In this document: positions 1 to 11,784 of the stretch, piece after piece
Position numbering within the stretch: position 1 is the first letter of the stretch
How the letters are laid out: every line of letters starts with the position of its first letter
Source of the DNA: Allomyces arbusculus
Lineage: Eukaryota; Blastocladiomycota; Blastocladiomycetes; Blastocladiales; Blastocladiaceae
NCBI GenBank assembly: GCA_027604705.1
Contig: JADHYV010000049.1
Span: forward strand, 102,519-166,518
Length of the DNA stretch: 64,000 nt
Direction of reading: 5' to 3'
The notes under the pieces: model-generated
What the model saw: the letters and a program-made list of their open reading frames with translations, nothing else
Databases searched by the model: none
Told to the model about the DNA's origin: nothing
Made by a program: the position numbers and the translations under genes

Positions 1-273
1 CGGCCGCGAACCGAACTGGACGTGACAACTGACGGTGGCGGTGTGCATAGTGCGGCCAATGGCAAGGCCGTCGGCGACACTGTCGACCAAGTCGTGCGCA
101 TGGTCGCGCGCGCGATGCCGAGTAACGTGCTCGTGAACCCCGCCGCGCTCGTCGATTTGAACGTGCGTCCGACGCGGCCGCTGCGGCAGGGAAAACACGT
201 CGAGTACATGAATCTCGCACGACTGCATCGCGCGATGGCAAATACGACGGATAAGGTGGACTGGTTGCAGTGA
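1..273 (+). CDS. 3' end of an unrecognised gene
   Basis: An open frame runs in from the left edge and ends at a TGA at 271-273, giving the last 90 residues of a protein whose start lies outside the window. It has third-position G/C preference like the neighbouring genes and ends in a polar stretch (MANTTDKVDWLQ). No domain or motif could be recognised. The next gene begins on the opposite strand 70 bp downstream, so the two are convergent. A chance frame cannot be excluded. Confidence 0.35.
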   Translation, partial: RPRTELDVTTDGGGVHSAANGKAVGDTVDQVVRMVARAMPSNVLVNPAALVDLNVRPTRPLRQGKHVEYMNLARLHRAMANTTDKVDWLQ

Positions 274-343
274 CAGCATGGCACTTCAATACTACTTTTT
301 ATTGTTCTTCTCTGCAGCTCTCCATGCGTAAAGACAGCGCCGT

Positions 344-1566
344 TCACTGCTGGTGCACGAGCGAGTCGGTCGACTCGGACTTGGTCAGGCCGCGCGACGG
401 CTTTTCGTCGAGGACGGGCGAGTCGAGGCGCACTTGGCTGCTCGCGAACCGCCGGCGCAGCGACTGGATCATGGCGTGGAACCAGTACAGGTTGAGCGTG
501 TTAAGCACCACGTTGGCCACTGCGTAGACCAAAAACAGGGCCATCGGGAGCTGGTCGAGCACGGCAATGACGGATACTATTTAGCGAAATAGGCGGGTCA
601 GTGAAAGCGGCAAGAGAGCGTGGGCAAAAACTGGGGTCGAGACGGACCGAAAAATTGGTACGACGAGTAGAAGCCAAAGCAAATCCGTGCCAGGAAAAAT
701 GTGGCGAGGAAGACGATGCCGTTGACGAGCTGGATCGTCGTGCCGGTCATGCCCGTCTTGTCCATGAACCAGTGCAGGTTCAGGAAGGGCGTCGACAGCT
801 CAAACATGAGGAAGACCGACCCGTAGTAGAGCAGGAACGGGCGCTACATTCCGTGCGGACAGTGAGACAAAGTTGGATCACCTGGCGACGACAACAGAAG
901 ACGGAATACACGTACGAAGGAGAGCAGGTACACGGCAAGACATGCGATCCCGTGCACGAGGAACCCAATCCCAAACGTCCGGACGTGCACCAGCGAGAAT
1001 ATCGCGTCCCATAGGAAGTAGCCGCAGCAAATCGCGTAGGTCGTCCCAGCTTGGTGCGTGTACCCAAACACCGGGCTCGCGACGAGCACCGGATCAAACA
1101 ATTGCGGCCATGCGAGCGAGACAATCGTCAGGGCGTGCACGCTCGAGACGACGTGCACATCCCAGTCAAGCTTGCGCTTGGACGACAGGCCGCGGTAGCT
1201 GACGGGCGCGACGAGCGGCGACAGGTACCGCGATAACATCAGCAGCGCCTGGCAGGCCAAGGCCGAGCCCAGCAGAATGTGCCAGTGCGCCGGCAGCGTC
1301 TGCAGGCCCACGACGTCGACGAGGAGCTGCACAGGCCACGGAGGCGGGAAAGCCACGGCCAGGTCAATCAGCGACGCTGCTGTTGCCGTGGGCGTGATGG
1401 TCGTTGCGCTCGTGATACTGCTGGTCATTTGGGCAGCGGCCGGTGCCGCGGCTGCCGCGGCAGTCGCGAACTTGGGCAACGAGGACAACTCGATGGCGGC
1501 GGCGGCAACGGCCAGCAGCGCAGCTGCGGTGCGGAATGCAGAGAGTAGTGGGCGGGTTGTTGGCAT
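344..1566 (-). CDS. TLC-domain multipass membrane protein (TLCD4/TMEM56-like)
   Basis: Three exons: 1566-916, 843-648 and 576-344; introns 844-915 (GTACGT donor) and 577-647 (GTCCGT donor). The 359-residue product starts MPTTRPLL with a hydrophobic leader, followed by an Ala/Thr-rich linker and several membrane helices. Exon 1 carries the TLC signature region: a cytosolic SYRGLSSKRKLDWD segment followed by HVVSSVHALTIVSLAW and then GYFLWDAIF. Exons 2 and 3 add the helices with STPFLNLHWFMDK and LNLYWFHAMI that end the TLC fold. TLC proteins handle or sense lipids in the ER or plasma membrane; the substrate cannot be told here. The lead after the last helix is a short Ser-rich cytosolic tail. 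A TTG 75 bp upstream would extend the frame but the Met at 1566 gives a sensible N-terminus. Gene-level identification is firm, subfamily is inferred. Confidence 0.75.
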
Positions 1567-2401
1567 CGAGACTTGCAGCGTCGGTTGCTTAAGAGAGAGA
1601 ACAAGTGCGTGATGGTCTCGTCCTCTTTCGCGCTCAAACATCAGAAACGGGCCCTGCAGCGCGCCCCCTCCAGATTGGTGCTGTTGCCATCATAATTGAC
1701 ATGGTGCGTGCCAAGGTTGATTTGTGAGCGTTGGCCGGCCCGAGTGTGAGCGGTGTTTGGTGCCAGGGCTGCAATGATCGTCCGGCAGGTGGGCCGGTTG
1801 GCAGCCCCCATCGACGTCCCCATCGACCCGCGCAGGGTTTGACGTGGACCGTCGACGTGGTGGCGCCTGCTTTCGTGGATCCAAAGAACCTAACCTAACC
1901 ACCTTGGCCGCTGCGCCACAAAACAACCACCATCCACACGCGCCAGCCAATGAAGCCAACGCAGCCAACGCGCCGACTGCAACGCCAGAAATGAAGTTTT
2001 CGCGAAGGACCCCACATTTTGATTTAATTTACGCGTAGCACGCACTTTATGCGAGCTGGACGGTGGTGCCTGCAGCACGCCCGAGTGCCTGCAGGTCCCC
2101 TGCAGCAGTTCGATGGAACGCGCTCAATTTGCGCCGCCAAACCGGTGGGCGACCTGATCGAGCCCATACTCCCTCTGCGATCTTCTCTCTCCGCGACCAG
2201 TTACACGACCAGCTGCACGACCGACGTCTTGAAACGACTTGAACCAGCAATAGTGCTGGCGGATCCGACCCTGCTCAGCACCCCCGCCCACTTGGACCAG
2301 CACTGACGCGCCAGAGGTTTGCACGGCCAGCAAAACACTGCCGTGATCCGCCGTGATCGACGCTCCTCGCTCCGCAAACGCATCAACCAAGGCAACGAAC
2401 A
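1567..2401. other. divergent promoter region between the TLC gene and AP-1 mu
   Basis: About 830 bp separating two divergently transcribed genes. No coding potential was seen on either strand and no clear TATA box. It should contain both promoters and 5' leaders. Confidence 0.5.
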
Positions 2402-4481
2402 ATGGTCGCGTCAGCCATCTTCATCCTCGACGTCAAGGGCAAGCCCCTGATCGCGCGCGACTTTCGTGGCGATATCCCCATGACGGCCATCGACCAGTTT
2501 ATGCCGCTCGTCATGGACCGCGACGACGATCACGGCGACCCGCCGCCCATTGTTGCCGACACCAACGGCGTGCATTACCTGTAATTATTATTGACGATTG
2601 CCTGCAAGCTCGATGAGTCCGTCAATGGTAACTTACGATGCGCCTGCGTCCTGCTCCAGATATATGAAGCACAACAACCTTTACTGTACGTCTTGGCCAT
2701 CGATCATTTGCCCGCCGAGCTCGTGCAGCGCGATCCTCCTAGCACATCCACTCACGTTCGAATCGGCTCGACTGACGACCACCGGGCCTGCTCTTGTGCC
2801 ATCATTGCACTCCAGTCGTCGCCCTGACGCGCAAAAACTCGAATGCCGCGACCATATTCCTGTTCCTGCAACGGCTGACCGAGGTGCGTGCGCGGCATTG
2901 GTTTGCACCCTCCAAGAGCGCCCCTTTTGCGTGCACTGACGAAACACGCGCATGAGGACTCTACAGGTCTTCACGGAATACTTCAAGCAAGTCGAGGAGG
3001 AGTCGATCCGCGACAATTTCGTCATCATTTACGAGCTGCTCGACGAAATGATGGACTTTGGGTTCGTATACGTTTGTTCCGCAAGTCATTCTGTTCTTGG
3101 ACCATCCCAGTTGACCGATCACGCTGACCACCCGCAACTGCAGGTATCCGCAAACGACCGAGTCCAAGGTCCTGCGCGAGTATATTACTCAGCAGTCCTA
3201 CAAGCTCGAGTCGGCGACGACGACGCGCCCGCCGATTGCTGTGACCAACGCCGTCTCATGGCGAACCGAGGGCATCAAGTACCGCAAGAACGAGGTGTTC
3301 CTCGATGTCATCGAGTCAGTCAACTCGCTCGTATGTTACGACAGCCAAATCCCACTCGCGTGCCGTTGCCATTTCTGCACCGCATCGTTCTCATTGTCCT
3401 TACTGACCGTGCCTGTCGTCCGCTGCTAGATCTCGCCACAGGGCAACGTGCTGCGCTCCGAGATTCTCGGCGCCATCAAGATGCGCTGTTTCTTATCGGG
3501 CATGCCCGAACTGCGTCTGGGCCTCAACGACAAGGTGCTCTTTGAGACGTCCGGCCGCACACCGCGCGGCAAGGCTATTGAAATGGACGACGTCAAGTTC
3601 CACCAATGTGTGCGGCTCGCGCGGTTCGACCACGACCGCACCATTTCGTTTATCCCGCCCGATGGCGAGTTTGAGCTCATGTCCTACCGGCTCGGTGCCG
3701 AAGTCAAGCCGCTGATCTCGGTCGAGACAACGATCGAAAATTACTCGGGCACGCGCATCGAATATCTGGTCCTCGTCAAGGCCAACTTCAAGCGCAGGTC
3801 GACGGCGAATAACGTTGAGATCTTGGTGCCTGTGCCCGAGGATGCGGATTCGCCGAAGCTCAAGAGCGTGGTCGGGTCAGTGTCGTACTCTCCCGAGAAG
3901 AGCGCGATTATCTGGAAGATCAAGCATTTCCAGGGCGGCATGGAATTTCAGCTGCGTGCCACGTTTGGGCTGCCGACGGTCAAGAGCCGTACGTTTTGAT
4001 TTCAGTCGCTGCGAGGTAGAGGCGGAGAGGTAGAGGTGGGTCGCGGCTGACTGTCCTCACCCGCATGTAGTCGACGCTGACAAGCGGCCACCGATTCAGC
4101 TTAAGTTTGAAATTCCATACTTTACGATCGTACGTCGTCATGCTCCACCTCGTCTGCGCTGGATCATTGCGATGGTTGCGCACGCTTGCACGCTGAGTCT
4201 CTTGACTTGGTCTGACAGCTCCAACATGTTCTCCCTCCATAGTCGGGCATCCAAGTTCGCTACCTGAAGATTGTACGTTTCAGCCCGTGCGCGGACGCGG
4301 ACTGTGCTGTTCATCTCACTGTGGGCCCTCTCAAACGTAGGTTGAGAAGTCGGGCTACGCGGCACTGCCGTGGGTGCGGTACATCACTCAAAACGGCGAC
4401 GCCTACCACGTGCGGCAACCAGAGCCCGTCGCGACCGGCCCGCGCGCACCGTATGGCGGCAAGCGATCGATCTCGTATTGA
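2402..4481 (+). CDS. APM1: AP-1 adaptor complex mu subunit
   Basis: Nine exons: 2402-2580, 2660-2685, 2816-2883, 2967-3061, 3144-3330, 3430-3988, 4071-4129, 4243-4272, 4341-4481. The joined frame is 447 residues, the usual length. The N-terminal longin-like domain (ASAIFILDVKGKPLIARDFRG) is followed by the linker IESVNSL and the mu homology domain (RSEILGAIKMRCFLSGMPEL, FIPPDGEFELMSYRL, ANNVEILVPVPEDADSPK, ALPWVRYITQNGD). The conserved residue pattern, including RNDKVLFE-type and GIQVRYLKI segments, matches AP-1 mu1 rather than AP-2. The protein selects YxxPhi cargo and binds gamma, beta1 and sigma1 on trans-Golgi and endosomal membranes. Exons 2 (26 nt) and 8 (30 nt) are very small. An epsin-like AP-1 partner lies at 30-32 kb in this same window. 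Confidence 0.95.
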
Positions 4482-4556
4482 TGTCTTCCCTTGTAATATC
4501 TCTTTTTGGCATGTTGAATCAAATTTGCATACAATACCCGACCTCCTTTGCCATTT

Positions 4557-5725
4557 CTATTCGTTCGTCGGCTGCCACAAACTGCTCATTGGGTTCACAA
4601 ATGACACTTCGTCACGCGGCGCATCCCATTCGCGGCCAGCCATTACCCAAGCAAGTGCCGCCAGCCGGTCCTCGGCGATCACGCGCAACTGCGCGGCCTC
4701 GTCATCGGTCGCGTCGAGGTACCGCTTCCACCCAGCGTCGGCGTTGGTCGCGGGCGCGTCGGCGGACGTCAGGTCGGCCGGGATCGCGAAATCGTCGAGC
4801 AGGGCCTTGTCGATGAGACCGTCCTGCAGCGAGCGCGACGTGGCGTATAGGAGTGTCACGTCTAAGCGGAATCGGAAGAGTGAGCAATGGATCGAGCCCA
4901 AACACGGCCCGCGAGCTACGTACCAATGTGCTTGGTCATATCGCGCAACGCTTTGGGCAACTTCTTGATGTCGCTCGAGTCGCACGACGGGTCGTCAATC
5001 GCCTCCTTTAGCTTGAGCAGTACCTGCGCGCGTGCGCGCCAGTACCATGCCTCGGCCTGGTTCAGCGCCGCGACAAGTGCCGGTTCCGGGACCAGCTGGT
5101 GCGCGCGGCCTAAGAACGACTCGATCGTTTTCGGCTCGGCGGGCACGATCCCAGTCGCGCTGAGCAAGTCCACCATCGGGAAAGGGCGGTAGTACGGCGG
5201 GACGGCCGGGAGCAGATGCAGCGCGTGCAACAGGATGCCGAACCCTTCCCAGCGACCCTCGAGCGCGGCAATGTCGGAGAGGGTCGAGGTGCCGACCTCC
5301 TTGGCGATGAATTCTTGCTCCTACATATTACGCGCGATCAGATCGTGATCGTGGGCATGACCCGTGATTCGTCAAGCAAATCGTACCAGCGGCGTCAATT
5401 CGAGCAGCGACGTCGATTTCTTCAGCGCTTCATTTGCCTCGCCGACGCGCGCAACTGCAAGGGACCAGCATCGTCAATCATGCGTTCCAATTGGGAACCA
5501 AAGCAGCGACAACGCACTCATGAGCGTGCGCTGGCCCTCATTGAGCCCGCGCGCAGTTAAGTCGTGCACCATGCGCTCGAGCCCCCACCGCGACATGAAC
5601 ACGTGCGTTGCTGCCGCACGCATCGCGACCTGCTGCGCCGTCTTGAGCGCAAATTCTTGAGCGACCGCGGCCTTGACTGTGTCGGCCGCGCTCGCGCGGA
5701 AGTGGACAAGGGATCGGAACACCAT
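4557..5725 (-). CDS. DUF4272-type protein, possibly mitochondrial
   Basis: Four exons: 5725-5518, 5454-5387, 5320-4924, 4861-4557, with introns of 63, 66 and 62 bp; the joined frame is 325 residues. The first 50 residues (MVFRSLVHFRASAADTVKAA...) are basic and amphipathic and could be a mitochondrial presequence. The middle contains ALEGRWEGFGILLHALHLLP and AEAWYWRARAQVLL, and the end EDRLAALAWVMAGREWD. These match, from memory, the three conserved blocks of DUF4272 (an E/W-rich helix, a D..wHWRar block and an ERh.ALnWl...WD block). The role of this family is unknown. It is convergent with AP-1 mu; the stop codons are 75 bp apart. A profile search with PF14094 would settle the family. Confidence 0.6.
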
Positions 5726-6255
5726 GGTCGGAACGTGGCTGCTGATGAAGCTTGGTGCAATTCGAGAGCAGTTACGTCGTTGGACTGCGTGAACTGGCGC
5801 AAGAGCGGACTGCTGGTGGGTGGTAAAGTCGACGCGGATCCTGGCAACCGCTGTTTGTTGATGTGTTGATGTTGATCTGGGAAGCGACCAGCCGGCCACG
5901 TCAAACGTTCCATTCTTTGGTCAGAACCAACCAGACCTGCAAGTAGCGACACGATGAACACTCACAAAGGTAATTTAAGCTCTCACATTGCCAAGCATAT
6001 ACGCGTGCTGCGACCGCGCGTCGACTGTCCCCACTCACCTAGAGCTTCTGGCACAGCGGGTAGGCCGCGCTGTCAGGAGCATAACCGCCCAACTCGTGGA
6101 CGTGACTGTCAGATGCAGGTCGGCTGCAGCTGCAGCAACAAGTGCAGCCAGGCCAAGTCAAGCAGCAAGTGTGGGGTCAACTGTTTGAACCATTAATCCT
6201 GGGTGACCAGCTGCTTCCTGAAGACGTGGAACTCATCGTGATCAAGGCGCCGAAG

Positions 6256-7242
6256 TCACGCATGACAGATGACGCAACACCCTATGACTTGATTGATGCG
6301 TCTGAGGGTGAAAGTGTGAACCAGTGCAACCCACAGCAAGGACCAACATAATCGTTTCTGATTCCATGTGTAGCGCCCATTCCACATCTGAATCACCCTG
6401 TCCTCAACGACCAAGAGTGGAGGGCTCAGCGCAATGAAGGTCACCAATAGTGTCCAGCTGAGCGTGCCGAATGCATGTTTTGGGACATGGCAGGGCATTG
6501 GACCAGGCATCCCACAAGCCTGTCCAACTTGACCAAGCGCCGCCTGGCATGCAGCAATGGCCACAGCATGCAACACGACCTTGCCCATGGCAATGATGAC
6601 CTTGAACAGTGTGAGCATCAACAGGTCCACCCACTAGTTGAAGGCGTGCCAATCGATGGCCAAATGGGCCCAGATCTGCGCGTCATTGCCACAAAATGGC
6701 AGTAAGTAAATGCACACCTTGGTGATCTGGTACCAGAGCCTGCCAAGCAGACAGTTGGGCACAATTTGGTTGATCTGACGATTGAAGTCCCAGCTGGCAA
6801 CAGACCAAACACCAAGCGACCACTCAGAGCGCATAAATGTCACGGCCAGATCCGCCCCTTGCTGCTGACCAAGGGTTCAGTTGGTCGATGTGGGCGCTGA
6901 AGTTTGCCCTTATGTGCAGAGTGTGGCACATCAACCTCTAAGCAATGTAGAACCACTGTGAACGACTCGTCCAGAGCAGCACATGCCAGCGCACCTTTGT
7001 CCTGACCATTAATAAAGACTTGGAAGCAATTACTGGGGCACATAGTTGATCACAAGCAAGCTGTTCCTGGGTGTGGGCACTGCAACCATGTAAATGTTAA
7101 TCAGATTTGGGACATGGTTGAACAAGGCCTGCAACCACTTGTCAAGTTCAGGAATGGTCTTGGCTGCTGAATGGGCTGACCTGGTCACTGCAAAAGCGAG
7201 CAGCGCAATGGCAAGCAGGAGAGGAACAGTGTGTACTGACAA
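6256..7242 (-). pseudogene. remains of a signal-peptide/multipass membrane-protein gene
   Basis: At 7242 an ATG opens a frame of 70 codons starting MSVHTVPLLLAIALLAFAVT, a good signal peptide, with VPNLINIYMVAVPTPRNSL following. Downstream on the same strand, 6843-6634 reads LGVWSVASWDFNRQINQI then KVCIYLLPFC and AHLAIDWHAFN, stops, and then 6630-6256 reads DLLMLTLFKVIIAMGKVVLHA and later LSWTLLVTFIALSPPLLVV. These hydrophobic segments lie in order but are broken by in-frame stops and a frame change that I could not remove with ordinary introns. The simplest reading is a decayed membrane protein. I do not recognise the family. Confidence 0.3.
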
Positions 7243-8244
7243 GGGTATTGCTAGTGCTTTGGTGCTGAACCAGGAGAGAAAACACGAGAGTGAGGGGGAT
7301 GGAAATGGAGGAAACTATGGGCGCTTGCCTGTTGTGCAAACTCAGCATGTTGTGCAAGCTCACAGGTGCATGGAAGAAAAGAACAAAAAGTTCAAAGATG
7401 ACAACGTCCACCCCCACTTCCGCCTACCTGGTGGTGCGCAGTTATGACAAGAGTGCCCATGCTTGCTCCCTGTAGATGCTGATGGTGGCATGGATATTTT
7501 TGCCCTCACAGAGCCACAACCAAAGTAACCGCATGCCTGACCAGAATGTCGTGAATCGTGAGTTGAATAAAGAACTTTGTCCATGGTATATGAGCTGGCA
7601 AGAGCATTCAACTTGCCCACCTGCTCTTGACGCCCAGTGGTTATTGTTCACAACAAGTTGCATGAAAGCACCATCAGTTCACAACCTGCGCCAATCATGT
7701 TAAATGTGAACATGTGGAACTGATTTGGGTCGCTTTGTGCCTCTCTGTTAATATTTGTATCCAACGCGTTAGCAGGAGAGCATGGTCATGAATGATACAT
7801 GAACAATTCCTCTGGCAGACTTCTTTCTTCTTTGATCAATAATTTAGAGCAAGGAGCACCCACACTGCAAGAATGTGATGGCACGCGGCATGGGACACAC
7901 AACTCAGGCTGTGTTTGATCCCAAACTATGAACCCATCAACACTGGCTGACTGATGGGCTTTGGATTGGGTGAAAATGGATATGCAGTTAACATATGCAT
8001 TGCAAGGTCGAAACCAGACAAACGCGACACACTAACCATTGAACACTACACGCGGTTGCGTAGCGGACAGGGACGGCGGCTGCAGCATGAAGGAGCGAAT
8101 GCGCGTCTCACTGGCAGGATAGATTTGAGGCGCGCATGTGCGCTCTGCTTGATTCGGCTAAGGAGCAGAGCGCAGACTGAGAGCTTTCGCCCGAACGATT
8201 CGACCGCTGATGGTCGTTGTCGTCGATGTGTGGCCGTTGATGTC

Positions 8245-8281
8245 GATGGGACGATGGACGATGGGACGATGGGACGATGGG
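8245..8281 (+). repeat. short 9-bp tandem repeat (GACGATGGG)
   Basis: About four imperfect copies of gacgatggg in a row in a non-coding stretch upstream of the forkhead gene. Confidence 0.7.
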
Positions 8282-9184
8282 CAATATCGTCGTCGGAAGA
8301 ACAGAAGGCTCTGGCGCGACTTGGGCGAGGAACATGAGGGCAAGCGGAACAGTGCACGTAAATTTTTAACGTGGCGTAAATTGTGCGTAAAGGCAACGAG
8401 ACCAGGCGCGGTTTCATGTCGTTCATGTCGTCAGCCCTTTGTTTCATGTGGTGCGGGGTGGCAGAGTGTGTAAAAATGGCACTCTTCGAACAATCACCAT
8501 GCATTTGCAACACCATCGCCAGCATCTCGCCTCGTTTTTGCTATGATCCTCCGTACGCCCCTCTGTTTGCCGTTGCTCGCCCGTGCTCCTCCTCGTTGCG
8601 AGCTCCTCCCGTGCTCGTTTCCTGTGCTGTCGTTGCACGCCACCACGGAGCACGCGCGCTTCCGTGTCTCCTCCACACCAGAGGACGCTGACAACGCCGA
8701 CGCCGACGCTGCCGCCTCCGCCGCCCCCGCGCGAGCCCTGGTCGTGCCCCACTTCAGTCTGGCGAGACCCACCAGCCCCGACTTGGATCGACCCACTTTT
8801 GTGCGAGCTGGCACCCTTGATCGTTGGACAACAAGTGCAACCATCCGCACCCCCCACGAACATTCCTGCAACTCGACGCAGCACATCGTATCGATTCGCC
8901 AAGTTTGTCCGGCACGGCCACACACGGCCCGAGCTCTCTCTCCCTCCACCGACGTACACGCGCCGTATTGCCTTTCTTTGCGTTGCGAGCGCGAGAGGAT
9001 CGACCGGATCCGAACCGTCCGTATGTACCGGACCGCGGCCACCCTGCGACCACTTTGCGGACCACCCGCGACAGCAGGACGAGGTGAAGCGGGTTGTGCT
9101 GCTGCAGATCAAGGCTCACTTTGCAACAATGCGGTCATCCTGTGCATGTAGCTCGCCGACGTGCTGCAGCTTGCATCCTCGTCC

Positions 9185-11784
9185 ATGGCCAGCAGAAGTG
9201 ACGACAACGGCGACCCGCGCTCGGGCACATCGGCCAGCGGCCATTTGGGGCTCGGCCAGGCCATGTCACGGTTGCCTACAGCAGCCGCGTCGGCCCTACT
9301 CGAAATGGCTGGTGTCAGCGCTGGTGCCAGTCCTGGTGTAGGTCCTGGTGCAGGTCCTGGTGCAGGTGCTCGGTCCGACAACCACGGGTCGGACCACACT
9401 TTGCTGCCGACGGCCGCCACGTGGCACGGCCAGTCGCAGTCCCTATCGGTCTTGCTCCACTCCATTGATCCAAGCCCGGCAACCTCGACCTACAGCGCGA
9501 GCTCGGCACGACCGGTTCTCTCGGCGATCCAGACGATGCTCGGCCCAATGTCGCCGTCAACGCCGAGCGCAGGCGACGAACCGCAGTCCTTGGACGCGGC
9601 ATTAGCTGCTGCTGCTGCCGCGACGACCGCTGCTGCAACGACCTCTGCAACGGCCGCCGTCGGCTCGCCCATCGTGTTGATGCCCTCGTTGGACAGCACC
9701 TCGAGCACGTCCACCACTTATCCGCTGCCTCCGCTCCCCAACGCCGCGTCGCTGGCCACGAGCACCTATCTCGCACCCCTCCCGCCGCCGCCGCCTCCAC
9801 CACCCTCGCACGTCCTCGCCGCGGCACCCGTCGACGCGACGGCTCCGTTTGGCGACCAACTGGGCGTGCCGATGCCCTTGTTCCCGGTGGACGTGCCCGG
9901 TAGCACCGCTGTGCCTCTCGCACCGAAACCGGCGCAGCCGAGCGAGTCGACCGAGCGGCCGCCGTTCCCGCTGGCGACGGTGATCGCGCACGCGATCGTG
10001 TCAACGCCGGCCAAGCGCGCGACACTCGCTGAAATTTACGCATGGATGGTGGAGACGTATCCGTACTACCGCACGTGCACGACCAACTGGAAGGTACGGT
10101 GGCGTTGTGTTGCTTTGTGCCGTGTTGAAATTGCATCGCGCTGCGTGGTTCTTTTGCGGCGTTGTGTTGCGGTGTTGCGGTCTTGCGTTGCGTTGTTGGT
10201 GTTGCGCTGATGCGTTGTTGCGCTGGATTTTGCGTTGCGCGCTGCGTGGTTGTGTTGCTTGCTTGCTTGTGATCCACTCTGACACTGATCGAGTATGCGC
10301 GCGCACGATTCCGCATATAGAACACGGTCCGCCACACCTTGTCGGTGAACAAAGGCTTCGTGCGGCTCGACAAGACCATCCACCATCTTGGCAAGGGCTG
10401 CTACTGGACGCTCGACTCGGTCAACGGCCCACCGCTGCTCGATCGACCCTCGCAACGACGGTCCGGGTGGGACGACTCGCGCCGTTCGCGAGCGCGCAAG
10501 AGCAGCAAGGGCGTGACGCGCGTTTCGACCGACGTGGCTGCTGCTGCCGCCGCTGCCGCCGCGGTAGGCGCGTACCCGAGCCCGGCGTCGGCCAATTCCT
10601 CGGGCACGACAGGAACCGCTAATGCTAGTGGCGTGCCGTTCATGCCCGGTATGGTCCCCGCGGCGCGCTCTGACACCGGGTCTGTCGCGCCGGCAAGCCA
10701 GCCGGCATCTCCTGCAGTCGCGAACGTGCTTGGCGTCGAGCCCGGTTGGACGCATGCCGACTTCTCGCGGTTGCTCGAGACGGTCGCGACGGGACCGCCG
10801 CCATCGACTTTGTCCACACCGCGACCCGCCGCCGCGGTCAATTTGGGAGGACAAGCTGCGGCGGGATTGGGCCAACATGCTGGACCGCAGCAAGCCCCAA
10901 CTTTCGCGCCCTCGTCGACGGCATCCTACGCGCACGGTACGAGCGGCACACACGCGTCGCAGCACCACGGGCACGCCGTGCCCTTACCGCAGCAGCAATC
11001 ATCGCACGCGCTGCCGCAATCGCTGCCGCAGTACCAGGCGCCGTCGATGCACCACCAGCCGATGCAGCACCCGCCGTCGTCTCATCAGCAGCAGCAGCAC
11101 CCGCAGTCGCAGCAGCCGCATGCGCTGATGCAACAGCAGCGGCAGTACGCAGCGTCGGCACTCGTACAATCTGATCCGGCCAACGCTCAGCGATACGGCG
11201 CACCGATCGCGCATTATACACCAAGTCACCAGCATGCGACGCAGTCCTCGCAGCCGAGCCATTTACATGCGGCGACCGCGCATGTTCCTCAGCATGTGAC
11301 TCAAGGACCCCCCGCGCAGTACTATCCATCAACTGCGCATGCGACTGACACGGGCTCGGCCGCAACGCATCATGCGCGATCGACGGGCGGGGCGCCCGTG
11401 TATGCGGCCGCCATGAGTTATCAAGCTCCGGCGCACCAGCAGTTCTACGGCCAGCAACAGCCGCAGCCACACCATCACGTCGCCGCGCCACCGCAGCAGC
11501 AGCCCGCGTACCACGCTACGCAGCCGGCGTATCAGCAACCCGCACAGCCTGCGTATCAAACGCCCACGCAAGTGCCTCCGCACTCACATCACCATGCGCA
11601 ACCTCCACCGCCGCACCCGCACACACAACCGCACCCGCACGCGCATTCTCTCCCGCACGCGTCATATATGGGCCACGGCGCGGTGGTCGTGACGGCGCCC
11701 ACATCGGCGGTGCCTGCCTATGTCTCGGGAGTATCAGCGCCCACTCCGGCGCCAGGTCATAGAGGCGCGCATCAACAACTTTAG
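9185..11784 (+). CDS. forkhead-domain transcription factor
   Basis: Two exons, 9185-10093 and 10321-11784, split by a 227-bp intron inside the DNA-binding domain; 790 residues. The forkhead domain spans about residues 259-345: PPFPLATVIAHAIVSTPAKR (helix 1), TLAEIYAWMVETYPYY (helix 2) and, after the junction, NWK-NTVRHTLSVNKGFVRL (recognition helix 3), then GKGCYWTLD (wing). The usual W(K/Q)NS(I/V)RHNLSLN is here WKNTVRHTLSVN, a variant but with the DNA-contacting Arg and His kept. The N-terminus is low-complexity Ala/Ser/Pro with a Gly-Ala-Gly-Pro minisatellite and a nine-proline run; the C-terminal 400 residues are Gln/His/Pro-rich, typical of activation regions. The start is the first ATG (MASRSDD); a GTG 24 bp upstream is ignored. 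Targets cannot be inferred. The 3' end is convergent with the channel gene. Confidence 0.85.
9321..9370 (+). repeat. 12-bp coding minisatellite in the forkhead gene
   Basis: Roughly four copies of ggtgcaggtcct-like units encode GASPGVGPGAGPGAGA in the disordered N-terminus. Confidence 0.75.
10100..10260 (+). repeat. G/T-rich low-complexity stretch inside the forkhead intron
   Basis: The intron 10094-10320 is filled with irregular copies of gcgttgttgcg/gtgttgcg. It is two to three times longer than most introns in the window, apparently by expansion of this stretch. Confidence 0.65.

Larger units (their letters stand above)
5726..9184. other. 3.4-kb gene-poor region with a lower-GC stretch
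   Basis: Between the DUF4272-type gene and the forkhead gene no intact gene is visible. From about 5.95 to 8.0 kb the base composition is visibly less GC-rich than the flanks and all frames carry frequent stops. Remains of a membrane-protein gene are at 6.26-7.24 kb (listed separately). From about 8.4 kb the sequence regains local composition and is most likely promoter and 5' leader of the forkhead gene; the open frames there lack any family signature and overlap on both strands. Confidence 0.5.

Noticed and set aside
8543-9151. 202-codon plus-strand frame upstream of the forkhead gene
   Set aside because: No conserved content, open in overlapping frames on both strands; more likely leader and promoter.
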